Below, piece after piece: positions 1 through 5,861 of a stretch of DNA of 12,000 nucleotides. Positions within the stretch are counted from its first letter, which is position 1. Each line of letters opens with the position of its first letter. Both the position numbers and the translations under genes were made by a program. The notes beneath the pieces are model-generated. The model did not search any database and was not told the DNA's origin. It worked only from the letters and a program-made list of their open reading frames with translations. Source of the DNA: Spirochaetaceae bacterium (lineage in GTDB: Bacteria > Spirochaetota > Spirochaetia > B11-G9); assembly GCA_030600745.1 (NCBI GenBank), contig JAUVLL010000059.1:1-12000 (forward strand), given 5' to 3'.

Positions 1-308
1 GAACAGGCAGAGCTGGTAAATCAGGTATAGCAATATCTCTGGTTTCACAGGAAGATAAGCAGCATCTTCAAAGAATTGAAAGATTGTTAAAAAATACTGT
101 TCCTGTCGGGCGTGTAGATAGTTTTAAACCTGTTTTCCCATCAGCTGTAAAAGATAACAGATCTGCAGGAGATAATCATACAGAGAAATCAAATAATCGG
201 GCTACTCATAATAATAAACCAAGGAAATTTAAATCCAAAGGTAAGGGAATGGGGGCCTTTGGTCCCAAAAACAGTGGTCCGGAGAGACGACGCAGACAAT
301 CTGCTTAA
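1..308 (+). CDS. DEAD-box ATP-dependent RNA helicase, C-terminal end (partial)
   Basis: This is the 3' end of a gene that begins before the window; the first complete codon is at base 3. The first visible residues, TGRAGKSGIAISLVS, match helicase motif VI (HRxGRTGRxGxxG) and the following strand of the second RecA-like domain of DEAD-box helicases. The DEAD, SAT and Walker motifs lie outside the window. After about 40 residues the protein passes into a low-complexity tail rich in Asn, Lys, Arg and Gly, ending KNSGPERRRRQSA, as in RhlE/DeaD-type helicases, where such basic tails add RNA affinity. The expected role is ATP-driven unwinding of RNA during ribosome assembly, decay or cold adaptation. 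The exact subfamily cannot be set from the tail. The stop is TAA at 306-308. Confidence 0.9.
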   Translation, partial: TGRAGKSGIAISLVSQEDKQHLQRIERLLKNTVPVGRVDSFKPVFPSAVKDNRSAGDNHTEKSNNRATHNNKPRKFKSKGKGMGAFGPKNSGPERRRRQSA

Positions 309-321
309 CCGCTCCTTAATC

Positions 322-349
322 TTGACTTCTCTTTAAAATTGAATAAAAT
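322..349 (+). promoter_or_regulatory. Sigma-70-type promoter of the TIGR03546/TIGR03545 pair
   Basis: TTGACT at 322-327 and TAAAAT at 344-349 are separated by 16 bp, and each matches the consensus at five of six positions. The predicted start, near 356, would give a leader of about 20 nt that contains GGAGG at 370-374, four bases before the ATG at 379. The 70-bp gap after the helicase gene shows no clear terminator hairpin, so some read-through is possible. Confidence 0.55.
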
Positions 350-378
350 ATTAAAGTATCTCTCTATTTGGAGGAATT

Positions 379-906
379 ATGATATCCTTTATTGCAAAGT
401 TGATAGTTGCCCTTAACAGCAATTCCCGGCCATCAGAACTGGCATCCGGAATTGCGTTTGGTTTTCTACTGGCTCTGATACCAGGGGGAAATCTTTTATG
501 GATTGTTATTTTTGTTATTGCATTTTCCCTTAAACATAACATTGCGGCAATGTTTCTAAGTATGGGATTATTCAGGTCATTTATCTCAGTTTTTGATCCA
601 CTGCTGGACCGTATTGGAGGAATCTTCCTTGCTTCCCCCTTATTGTATGATTTTTTTACTGCTCTCTATAATATTCCTCTATTGCCCTACAGTAATTTTA
701 ATAATTCTATTGTAATGGGTGGTCTTGTTTTAGGAATCATCCTCTGGCTGCCTGTTTTCTTTCTTTTTGTTTTTGCAGTAAAAATCTATAGAAAAAGATT
801 TGCTTCCAGAATTGCAGAAAGCAAGTTTGTAAAGGCCATAAAAAAGGTGCCGATTATTTCCAAATTAACTTCATCTGTACAGAAATTATCGGTACTGGCA
901 CCCTAG
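379..906 (+). CDS. TIGR03546 family inner-membrane protein
   Basis: This 175-aa membrane protein has hydrophobic segments at about residues 22-60 (GIAFGFLLALIPGGNLLWIV and on) and 110-140 (GGLVLGIILWLPVFFLFVFA), followed by a basic cytoplasmic-looking tail. The small-residue motif FGFLLALIPGGNLLW near the N terminus and pairing with a ~600-700-aa TIGR03545-type gene match the rare two-gene TIGR03546/TIGR03545 set known from bacteria with outer membranes. The function is unknown; the N-terminal part faintly recalls DUF2062 proteins. The start is well supported by GGAGG at 370-374. The partner begins 26 bp downstream, so the two are surely one operon. Family assignment rests on recalled family features, not a search. 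Confidence 0.75.
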   Translation: MISFIAKLIVALNSNSRPSELASGIAFGFLLALIPGGNLLWIVIFVIAFSLKHNIAAMFLSMGLFRSFISVFDPLLDRIGGIFLASPLLYDFFTALYNIPLLPYSNFNNSIVMGGLVLGIILWLPVFFLFVFAVKIYRKRFASRIAESKFVKAIKKVPIISKLTSSVQKLSVLAP

Positions 907-932
907 ATGTCAATAGAAGAGGACAAGCGCAT

Positions 933-2990
933 ATGAAAAAGAATAAAATTCCCGGAATATTTCGGAAAAAATATACCTCAAAGACCCTGAATAAAAAAAT
1001 TATAAAAAGGTTACATATTCCAAAAGACAGGGAGATGGTTAAGAAACTGTTTAAAGAGAACAGTGACGGGAAAATGGAGATAATCCAGGATATCCCTAAA
1101 GAGGTTCTTATACGGCTGAAGCCCCTGGCAAAATCTATTAAGAAGAACAAGGGCATGGTTTCCAGATGGAAGGCTTCTATTCTTATCTTTATTGTTGCAG
1201 CAGTACTTGTTTTTAATATTTTTTTTAAAGATAGACTGGTTAAAAATGCTGTAGAATCAGGTCTTGAGTCCGTTTTCAATGCAGATGTAGAAATTAACAG
1301 ACTTAAACTCTCTCTGATAAAAGGAACTATTTCCTACCATTCACTGGTAATAGCTGATGCTGAAAATACTTCTCGTAATCTGCTGGAAACCGGACCTTCG
1401 GAGTTCAGAGTAAATATTGCAGAGCTGCTCAGTAAACGTATCAGGATAGAGGAGATGTCTCTGACTGAATTCAGGTGGGATACGCAAAGAGAAGTCGATG
1501 GAGCACTGCCGGGGACTTCCCCGGATGAACAGGAAAGTGATGATGGTAAAACTGGTGGGACACTGGATTTTCTGTCTGTTGGAAGGGATGATATTGATTT
1601 TAAAGCTCTTTTAGAGGAGCAGAAGGATAATCTTATATCCCTTAATTTGATCAATCAGGGGAATGAGGAAATTGATGCTGCTGCAGATAAATGGAAGAAT
1701 ACATATACTGAGAAAAATAAGGAAATTGAAATCCTTTCAGAAGACGTTGCATCTTTGAAATCAATCTCAATTAAGGATACAGGATCTATTGCAGAGGGGC
1801 AGCTGGCGCTGCAGCAGATTACGGATCTGTATTCCAGGGTTACAGAAACTAAAGCAGACCTTGTTTCACTGCAGGATGATTTTGCAGCTGACAGGAAACA
1901 TCTTATGGAGATGAATAAACTGGTTGAAACTTCAGTAGATGAGGATATAAGCCGTCTTAGCAGTATGATAAATTTTTCATCCGGAGGAGGGCGGTCACTG
2001 GCTTCCTCTGCGGCAGAAAAATATATACGGAACAGATGGAATGATTATTATGAGTACGGCCTTAAGGCCTTGAAAGTTTATGAGAGAATACAGGACAGAA
2101 AGCAGGAGGAGTCGGAAGAAAAGAAAGGTTTGCGCCGGGATGCCGGCCGTGTTTTTATTTTTCCCGGTTCGGATAATCCGGTTTTTCTCATAGAACATAT
2201 TCTTATATCCGGAGGTGATGATAACTCCGGAACTTTGTTTGCAGAAATTCAGTCTGTTTCAAGTGAACCGGATAAACTATCTGAACCTTTGCTGTTTACG
2301 GCAGACTGGAAAAGCAACTTATCCGGTATCAGTCTGAATGGTTTTGTCGATATGCGGTCAGAGGTTGAAAGTCAGTTCGAAATGGAAATTCTCTCCCCTG
2401 AAAATTTTATTTCCCTGGATAACGGAGTTCCATCTTTGAAAATAGAAAAACTGAGTTCCATGACAGATCTAAGTGGTTTTTCTGTTCTATCTGACGAACA
2501 GGATGGAGTTTTAACTACTCTTTCCATATCAATGAAGGATATAGATATAGAGCAGGCAGATGAGGATGGGTTTGTATCGAGTATTATGAAAGAGATCCTT
2601 GATGATATGGATCAGGTGGATTTTGAAGTTGAAATTTTGGCCGTCAGGGAGGGATTGGAAGATATTAAGGTTAGTTCCAATATAGATGATATCCTCGTCG
2701 AGAGGATGGGTGAATATTTTAAGGAAATTGCAGATGATAAAGAAGAGGAGCTTAAAACAGAGCTGCTGAACTACATTGCTCCATCTTTGGAAGAAAATAA
2801 AGCTCTTCAGTCATCCATGGCGACACTGGGTGTGGAATCTCTGGATCAGATCAGCTCTGTAGATGGTATGCAGAATGTTCTGGATGCAAAACAGAATGAA
2901 ATTCAGTCAGATATGAAATCAGGGGTACAGGATGAGGCCTCGAAACTATTGGAGCAGGCAACAGACAAGATAAAATTACCCGGGTTTTAA
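933..2990 (+). CDS. TIGR03545 family large membrane-anchored protein
   Basis: This 685-aa protein has a basic N-terminal region (about residues 1-79), one transmembrane helix at about 81-98 (ASILIFIVAAVLVFNIFF), and a large, presumably periplasmic remainder. Just after the helix, about residues 105-185 (ESVFNADVEINRLKLSL, then GTISYHSLVIAD) resemble the start of AsmA-like proteins, in which a membrane anchor leads into a beta-rich domain. Residues around 225-340 are charged and heptad-like, probably coiled coil. The C-terminal 70 residues are again helical. The ATG at 933 has AGAGGA at 917-922. It is the second gene of the pair and ends six bases before the -35 box of vapB. The AsmA-like resemblance is an inference that could point to lipid transfer or envelope assembly; no function is established. 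Confidence 0.75.
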   Translation: MKKNKIPGIFRKKYTSKTLNKKIIKRLHIPKDREMVKKLFKENSDGKMEIIQDIPKEVLIRLKPLAKSIKKNKGMVSRWKASILIFIVAAVLVFNIFFKDRLVKNAVESGLESVFNADVEINRLKLSLIKGTISYHSLVIADAENTSRNLLETGPSEFRVNIAELLSKRIRIEEMSLTEFRWDTQREVDGALPGTSPDEQESDDGKTGGTLDFLSVGRDDIDFKALLEEQKDNLISLNLINQGNEEIDAAADKWKNTYTEKNKEIEILSEDVASLKSISIKDTGSIAEGQLALQQITDLYSRVTETKADLVSLQDDFAADRKHLMEMNKLVETSVDEDISRLSSMINFSSGGGRSLASSAAEKYIRNRWNDYYEYGLKALKVYERIQDRKQEESEEKKGLRRDAGRVFIFPGSDNPVFLIEHILISGGDDNSGTLFAEIQSVSSEPDKLSEPLLFTADWKSNLSGISLNGFVDMRSEVESQFEMEILSPENFISLDNGVPSLKIEKLSSMTDLSGFSVLSDEQDGVLTTLSISMKDIDIEQADEDGFVSSIMKEILDDMDQVDFEVEILAVREGLEDIKVSSNIDDILVERMGEYFKEIADDKEEELKTELLNYIAPSLEENKALQSSMATLGVESLDQISSVDGMQNVLDAKQNEIQSDMKSGVQDEASKLLEQATDKIKLPGF

Positions 2991-2995
2991 GTAAC

Positions 2996-3025
2996 TTGAC
3001 ACATGCATGCATGCATGTGTATATT
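2996..3025 (+). promoter_or_regulatory. vapB promoter, probably giving a leaderless mRNA
   Basis: A perfect TTGACA at 2996-3001 is followed 18 bp later by TATATT at 3020-3025 (five of six). The -10 box ends six bases before the ATG at 3032, so transcription should start at or next to the A of the start codon. No Shine-Dalgarno sequence lies between them. Confidence 0.65.
2999..3020. promoter_or_regulatory. 22-bp perfect palindrome, likely VapB operator
   Basis: Bases 2999-3020 read identically on both strands. The core is a tandem of ATGC tetramers flanked by ACAC and GTGT. It fills the spacer between the -35 and -10 boxes of the toxin-antitoxin promoter. Ribbon-helix-helix antitoxins bind such short symmetric repeats as dimers side by side, so this is the expected site for autorepression by VapB or the VapBC complex. 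The repeated 4-bp unit could seat two or more dimers. Confidence 0.65.
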
Positions 3026-3031
3026 ATAGTT

Positions 3032-3301
3032 ATGAGAACAACCATTGAAATTTCTGATAATCTTCACCTCCGTCTAATCGAAGAAGCGGCACGCAACGGA
3101 CAACGCGGTTTTTCCACCATTGTTGAAAAAGCAATACAACACTATTTCCGAAATGGCGAGTCCAGTATAACCCGAAAGCGGAAGATACAAAATCTATACG
3201 GATCTTTGTCGGAAAATAATGCAGTCAGCAGAACATCTGTGCGCCAAAATTGGAGAACAGGGCGAAGCATTTCAGGAAAGACGATTGCAGACGATAGTTG
3301 A
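3032..3301 (+). CDS. vapB: Ribbon-helix-helix antitoxin (VapB-type)
   Basis: This 89-aa protein begins MRTTIEISDNLHLRLIEEA, the beta-strand plus helix of a ribbon-helix-helix DNA-binding domain, continuing through GFSTIVEKAIQHYF, the second helix, by about residue 42. The C-terminal half, including the LYGSLSE segment and an NWR motif, is the usual toxin-binding tail of antitoxins paired with PIN toxins. The ATG at 3032 is preferred over an upstream in-frame TTG at 2996, because that TTG is part of the -35 box and would add a non-conserved THACMHVYII leader. The expected role is neutralising VapC and repressing its own promoter at the overlapping palindrome. The gene overlaps vapC by 17 bp, so the two are translationally coupled. 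The last residues after NWR are probably read only because of that overlap. Confidence 0.8.
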   Translation: MRTTIEISDNLHLRLIEEAARNGQRGFSTIVEKAIQHYFRNGESSITRKRKIQNLYGSLSENNAVSRTSVRQNWRTGRSISGKTIADDS

Positions 3302-3680
3302 TACTTCTGCATTAATTGCCTACCTTCGTAAGGAATCACCAGGTGAAATGGTGTTTACTCTTCTTGAAGAAGAGAGTGTTATTGTGCCTGCTGTATGTAT
3401 CTTTGAACTATTAGCAGGGGTACGCCTGGAGAAACACATACAACAGCGGCAGGAATTACTGGATCTTACAGAAATTGCAGATATGGATAGAAAAATATCT
3501 GAATATGCGGCGGAACTCTTTACAGAATTACGTTTAAAAGGCATTACAATTGACAATGAGGATCTTATTGTTGCAGCAACATCCATAATACTTGATATGC
3601 CGCTACTTACATCGAATAACAAACATTTTAAACATATCAGGGATCTAAAAATGGTTAGCTGGCAGGGGAGTGATCAATAG
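3285..3680 (+). CDS. vapC: PIN-domain ribonuclease toxin (VapC-type)
   Basis: This 131-aa protein from a TTG start is a PIN-domain nuclease, expected to cut tRNA or rRNA with Mg2+ or Mn2+. The acidic residues are visible: Asp6 in IVDTSALIAYL, Glu41 in VCIFELLAG and Asp93 in NEDLIVAATSI; the fourth site lies in LLTSNNKHF, where Asn replaces the more common Asp. The frame is open back to an ATG at 3219, but the residues it adds are not PIN-like. TTG at 3285 gives the usual family length and an N terminus starting MQTIVDTS, with AGGA at 3274-3277 seven bases upstream. The gene overlaps vapB and ends 14 bp from the convergent lipoprotein gene. Which RNA it cuts cannot be told from sequence. Confidence 0.82.
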   Translation: MQTIVDTSALIAYLRKESPGEMVFTLLEEESVIVPAVCIFELLAGVRLEKHIQQRQELLDLTEIADMDRKISEYAAELFTELRLKGITIDNEDLIVAATSIILDMPLLTSNNKHFKHIRDLKMVSWQGSDQ

Positions 3681-3692
3681 TTCCATTTTTGA

Positions 3693-3713
3693 TACTAGTT
3701 ATGAAAAAGATAT
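3693..3713 (+). repeat. Imperfect inverted repeat, left copy (3' end of lipoprotein gene)
   Basis: TACTAGT then TATGAAAAAGATAT. The minus strand at 4422-4400 carries TACTAGT, three extra bases, then TATGAAAAGATAT. The two copies bracket the lipoprotein gene, one over its stop codon and one over its start. About 20 positions agree. Chance similarity in AT-rich DNA is possible. Confidence 0.4.
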
Positions 3714-4411
3714 TCATACCCGCCATCCCAAACAAGGATGTCCATCTGTTCTTTGGTATCAGGATTCCGGAATCTGTGGAATCCCGGATAAATCTTTTTC
3801 AAAAGCAGTTCTCCCTGTGGATCTGCAGCAGCAGGAGGATAGAAAGGATTATCTGAAATCCAGAAACCTTCCACTGGAAGGACAATGTCTCTCCTATTAT
3901 CCTGTTTGATCTTGTATACTGAAAGTACATTGTAAATTATAGCTTCTTTCAGTAGTTTCCGATTAATTGACCAGGGATCACCATCACTCTTATCTTCAAT
4001 TTCTTCTGACAAGCGATTAATGTTTATATGTTCTACAGGAATCCCTCTTTCCATCATTTCCAGGAGAAGATCTGCAAGGAAGCCTTTCTCCCACTCCAAT
4101 TTTAATGTTTGCCCATTTTCTGAATCCAGGGAGAGAAATGCTCCTGCGGGTTTTAGATTGCCTGCGGGATAGCATGCTACAGGAACAGTGCTCCCTTTTT
4201 CGACAAGGATTGTAAAATTACTACCCCAGCTAACAGTACTGCTTTCAATATAACCTGATTCACCAGGATAGAGCACTTTCCCTGTTTGATTATTATCGTC
4301 TATGAACCATGGAGGCATTTCCCCTGGAAGATAAACTGTAATAGTTCTGAAATCTGTAAATATTCCACAGCTGCTTAGCAGTGAAAGGTATAATAATAGA
4401 TATCTTTTCAT
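3695..4411 (-). CDS. Putative lipoprotein of unknown function
   Basis: The 238-aa product begins MKRYLLLYLSLLSSCGIF: two basic residues, a hydrophobic run and a Cys at residue 15 in an LSSC lipobox, so it is probably exported and lipid-anchored. The mature part is mixed and soluble-looking, with no repeats or further membrane helices and no motif I recognise. Segments such as EMPPWFIDDNNQTGKVLYPGE and VWDGGYEYLF suggest a beta-rich domain. No Shine-Dalgarno sequence precedes the ATG. Sixteen bases upstream lies the stop codon of a decayed DUF4416 3' end (see 4428-4558), so this gene was probably once the second gene of a DUF4416 operon and has been cut off from that promoter by the ATPase insertion. 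It converges on vapC. Confidence 0.7.
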   Translation of the reverse strand: MKRYLLLYLSLLSSCGIFTDFRTITVYLPGEMPPWFIDDNNQTGKVLYPGESGYIESSTVSWGSNFTILVEKGSTVPVACYPAGNLKPAGAFLSLDSENGQTLKLEWEKGFLADLLLEMMERGIPVEHININRLSEEIEDKSDGDPWSINRKLLKEAIIYNVLSVYKIKQDNRRDIVLPVEGFWISDNPFYPPAAADPQGELLLKKIYPGFHRFRNPDTKEQMDILVWDGGYEYLFHN

Positions 4412-4422
4412 ATCTACTAGTA
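4400..4422 (-). repeat. Imperfect inverted repeat, right copy (5' end of lipoprotein gene)
   Basis: This is the partner of the repeat at 3693-3713, read on the minus strand; it covers the start codon of the lipoprotein gene and bases just upstream. It differs from the other copy by a 3-base gap and one A. Confidence 0.4.
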
Positions 4423-4427
4423 CAGGG

Positions 4428-4558
4428 TTATTGCTTCTGCTGCTTCAGCGTTCTTAAATTATTTTTATATATTACTCTTATTTTATTAAAATTCCGGAAT
4501 ATTCATCCGATTGATAGTCGATATAAGTCCAGGGTGATCACCAGGGAAGGGATTTGAA
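4428..4558 (-). pseudogene. Decayed 3' fragment of a DUF4416 gene
   Basis: Read on the minus strand from 4558, the bases encode FKSLPW, then a 12-base insertion containing an in-frame TGA, then TYIDYQSDEYSGI, then a 1-base deletion relative to the intact gene. If the missing base is restored the frame continues LNKIRVIYKNNLRTLKQQKQ and stops at TAA (4428-4430), 16 bases before the lipoprotein ATG. The first part is a copy of codons in the intact DUF4416 gene at 5858-5951. The tail (RTLKQQKQ) differs from the tail of the intact gene and may be the original C terminus. It cannot be expressed as a useful protein. It marks the left side of the ATPase insertion. Confidence 0.75.
4454..4558. repeat. 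Direct repeat R1, left of the ATPase gene
   Basis: This copy matches 5858-5951 in the same orientation. Identical runs include 36 bases (4454-4489 with 5858-5893) and 27 bases (4508-4534 with 5913-5939). By hand alignment there are three substitutions and a 1-base gap over 94 columns, plus a 12-base insertion in this copy at 4535-4546 that duplicates CCAGGG. Similarity fades beyond both ends. Confidence 0.9.
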
Positions 4559-4606
4559 CCTATTTGTAGTGGTGCCAATTTTTCCAGATGTGCAACATAT
4601 TAAATT

Positions 4607-4649
4607 ATACATTGTAAATTAGAAATACTATTTCTAATTTACAATGTAT
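4607..4649. repeat. 43-nt perfect palindrome upstream of the ATPase gene
   Basis: Two 21-base arms, ATACATTGTAAATTAGAAATA and its exact reverse complement, flank a single C at 4628. The arms are almost all A and T, with no GC-rich core or T-tract, so this is not a standard terminator. It ends five bases before the candidate -35 box of the ATPase gene and lies inside the inserted segment. It could be an operator for a dimeric regulator, a cruciform or hairpin end of a mobile segment, or an mRNA stability hairpin. Bases 4559-4606 to its left hold nothing I recognise. Confidence 0.9.
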
Positions 4650-4653
4650 TTGC

Positions 4654-4682
4654 TTGATTTGTAACAGAGTTTATGGTAAGAT
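4654..4682 (+). promoter_or_regulatory. Candidate ATPase promoter, leaderless spacing
   Basis: TTGATT at 4654-4659 and TAAGAT at 4677-4682, with a 17-bp spacer, each match the consensus at four of six positions. The -10 box ends six bases before the ATG at 4689, as for vapB. GGTAAG at 4675-4680 is at most a poor ribosome site. Confidence 0.4.
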
Positions 4683-4688
4683 ATCACT

Positions 4689-5861
4689 ATGAAAGAGTAC
4701 ATAGAACGGGAATTGACAGATACAATTATTAGCAGATTGTATCAGTTTCCTGTTGTTGCCGTTCTGGGACCCCGTCAATGTGGTAAATCTACTTTGGTTA
4801 AACAGATTTTAAAGAATATTTCTTCTTCTCTGTATCTGGATCTGGAATTACAATCTGATTACAATAAACTAAGCGACCCGGAAGCATTTTTTGCATTAAA
4901 TGAAAATAATCTTATCTGCCTGGATGAGATCCAGAGAACTCCTGATATATTTCCTGTTATCAGGGGAATTGCAGATAAAATAAATATTAAAGGGCAGTTT
5001 CTTATTTTAGGGTCTGCTTCTCCGTCTTTGCTGCGACAAAGTTCTGAATCTCTTGCAGGACGAATAGCTTTTCTCGATTTAACTCCATTTACTATTTCAG
5101 AATTGAATTCTTCCAATTTAATCAGACATTGGCAAAGAGGAGGTTTTCCTGATAGTTTTCTTGCTGACTCAGATAGAAATAGTGTTATCTGGCGTGAAAA
5201 TTTTATCAGGACATATCTGGAACGTGACATTCCTACTCTGGGATTTCGTATTACTACAAATGTTATTCAGAGATTGTGGACAATGTTAGCACATATGAGT
5301 GGTCAGATTTTTAATAGTTCAAAATTAGGTGCATCCCTGGGAGTATCCTATGCAACTGTACGTACTTATCTGGAAATTTTGGAACAGACATATATGATAA
5401 GGATACTCCAGCCATACTTTGGAAACATAAAGAAACGACTTATAAAAAGTCCTAAAGTATATATTAGAGATACAGGGATATTACACAGCTTACTTGGAAT
5501 AGAAAATCATAATAGTTTAATGGGTAATCCTGTTTATGGGAATTCCTGGGAATCTTATGCTTTAGAACAAATATGTTCACAATTTACTGGATGGTCAAAA
5601 TTTTATTATCGAACATCTGCAGGAGCAGAAATAGATTTGATACTGGAAAAGGGCAACCATAGAATGGCCATTGAATTTAAAGTATCTACAGCTCCTAAAG
5701 TTACAACTGGTTTTTATAATGCATTAGACGATTTAAATATTGAAAAGGCATTTGTAATCGCTCCCTTACTTGATAATCAATTTTATCCATTAAATGATAA
5801 ATGTAATGTTTGTACCTTAAACAGATTTCTGTTGCAGGAGGTTGAAAGCCTGATCCTTTAA
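4689..5861 (+). CDS. AAA ATPase with DUF4143 domain (AAA_14 family)
   Basis: This 390-aa ATPase is of the common but functionally obscure AAA_14-DUF4143 type. The P-loop is GPRQCGKST (residues 27-35), Walker B is LICLDEIQR (75-83), and a sensor-like ILGSASPSLLRQSSESLAGR follows. A winged-helix-like middle (SSKLGASLGVSYATVRTYLEIL) and a C-terminal DUF4143 region come next. The latter carries FYYRTSAGAEIDLILE and MAIEFKVS, which looks like the E-D-EFK core of a PD-(D/E)XK nuclease fold. Length and both domains look complete. It lies between direct repeats R1 and R2, its stop codon is the first bases of R2, and its last 45 bp overlap the DUF4416 gene on the other strand. Such genes are patchily distributed, which fits recent arrival. 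The cellular role is unknown; no partner gene travels with it. Confidence 0.85.
   Translation: MKEYIERELTDTIISRLYQFPVVAVLGPRQCGKSTLVKQILKNISSSLYLDLELQSDYNKLSDPEAFFALNENNLICLDEIQRTPDIFPVIRGIADKINIKGQFLILGSASPSLLRQSSESLAGRIAFLDLTPFTISELNSSNLIRHWQRGGFPDSFLADSDRNSVIWRENFIRTYLERDIPTLGFRITTNVIQRLWTMLAHMSGQIFNSSKLGASLGVSYATVRTYLEILEQTYMIRILQPYFGNIKKRLIKSPKVYIRDTGILHSLLGIENHNSLMGNPVYGNSWESYALEQICSQFTGWSKFYYRTSAGAEIDLILEKGNHRMAIEFKVSTAPKVTTGFYNALDDLNIEKAFVIAPLLDNQFYPLNDKCNVCTLNRFLLQEVESLIL

Noticed and set aside
2996..3031. Longer antitoxin from TTG at 2996.
   Set aside because: That TTG is the first part of a perfect -35 box, and the added residues come from the palindrome and -10 region.
3219..3284. 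Longer VapC reading from the ATG at 3219.
   Set aside because: The extra 22 residues are not PIN-like and lie over the antitoxin tail; TTG at 3285 with AGGA upstream gives normal family length.
3200..3301. Frameshift in the antitoxin tail, because its last residues look unlike common VapB ends.
   Set aside because: A usual NWR-type end is present and the remainder is explained by overlap with vapC.
3670..3909. Plus-strand open frame of 79 codons after vapC.
   Set aside because: It is antisense to the lipoprotein gene and has no ribosome site or recognisable protein features.
4535..4575. Minus strand contains GGTTCAAATCCC, which looks like a tRNA T-arm, near a GGTGATCACC palindrome.
   Set aside because: The stem around TTCAAAT pairs poorly, there is no matching acceptor, D-arm or anticodon arm, and most of these bases are the duplicated DUF4416 codons for FKSLPW.
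4607..4649. The palindrome as a rho-independent terminator.
   Set aside because: The stem is almost entirely A-T, the loop is one base, and no T-tract follows; it also lies downstream of no active convergent gene end.
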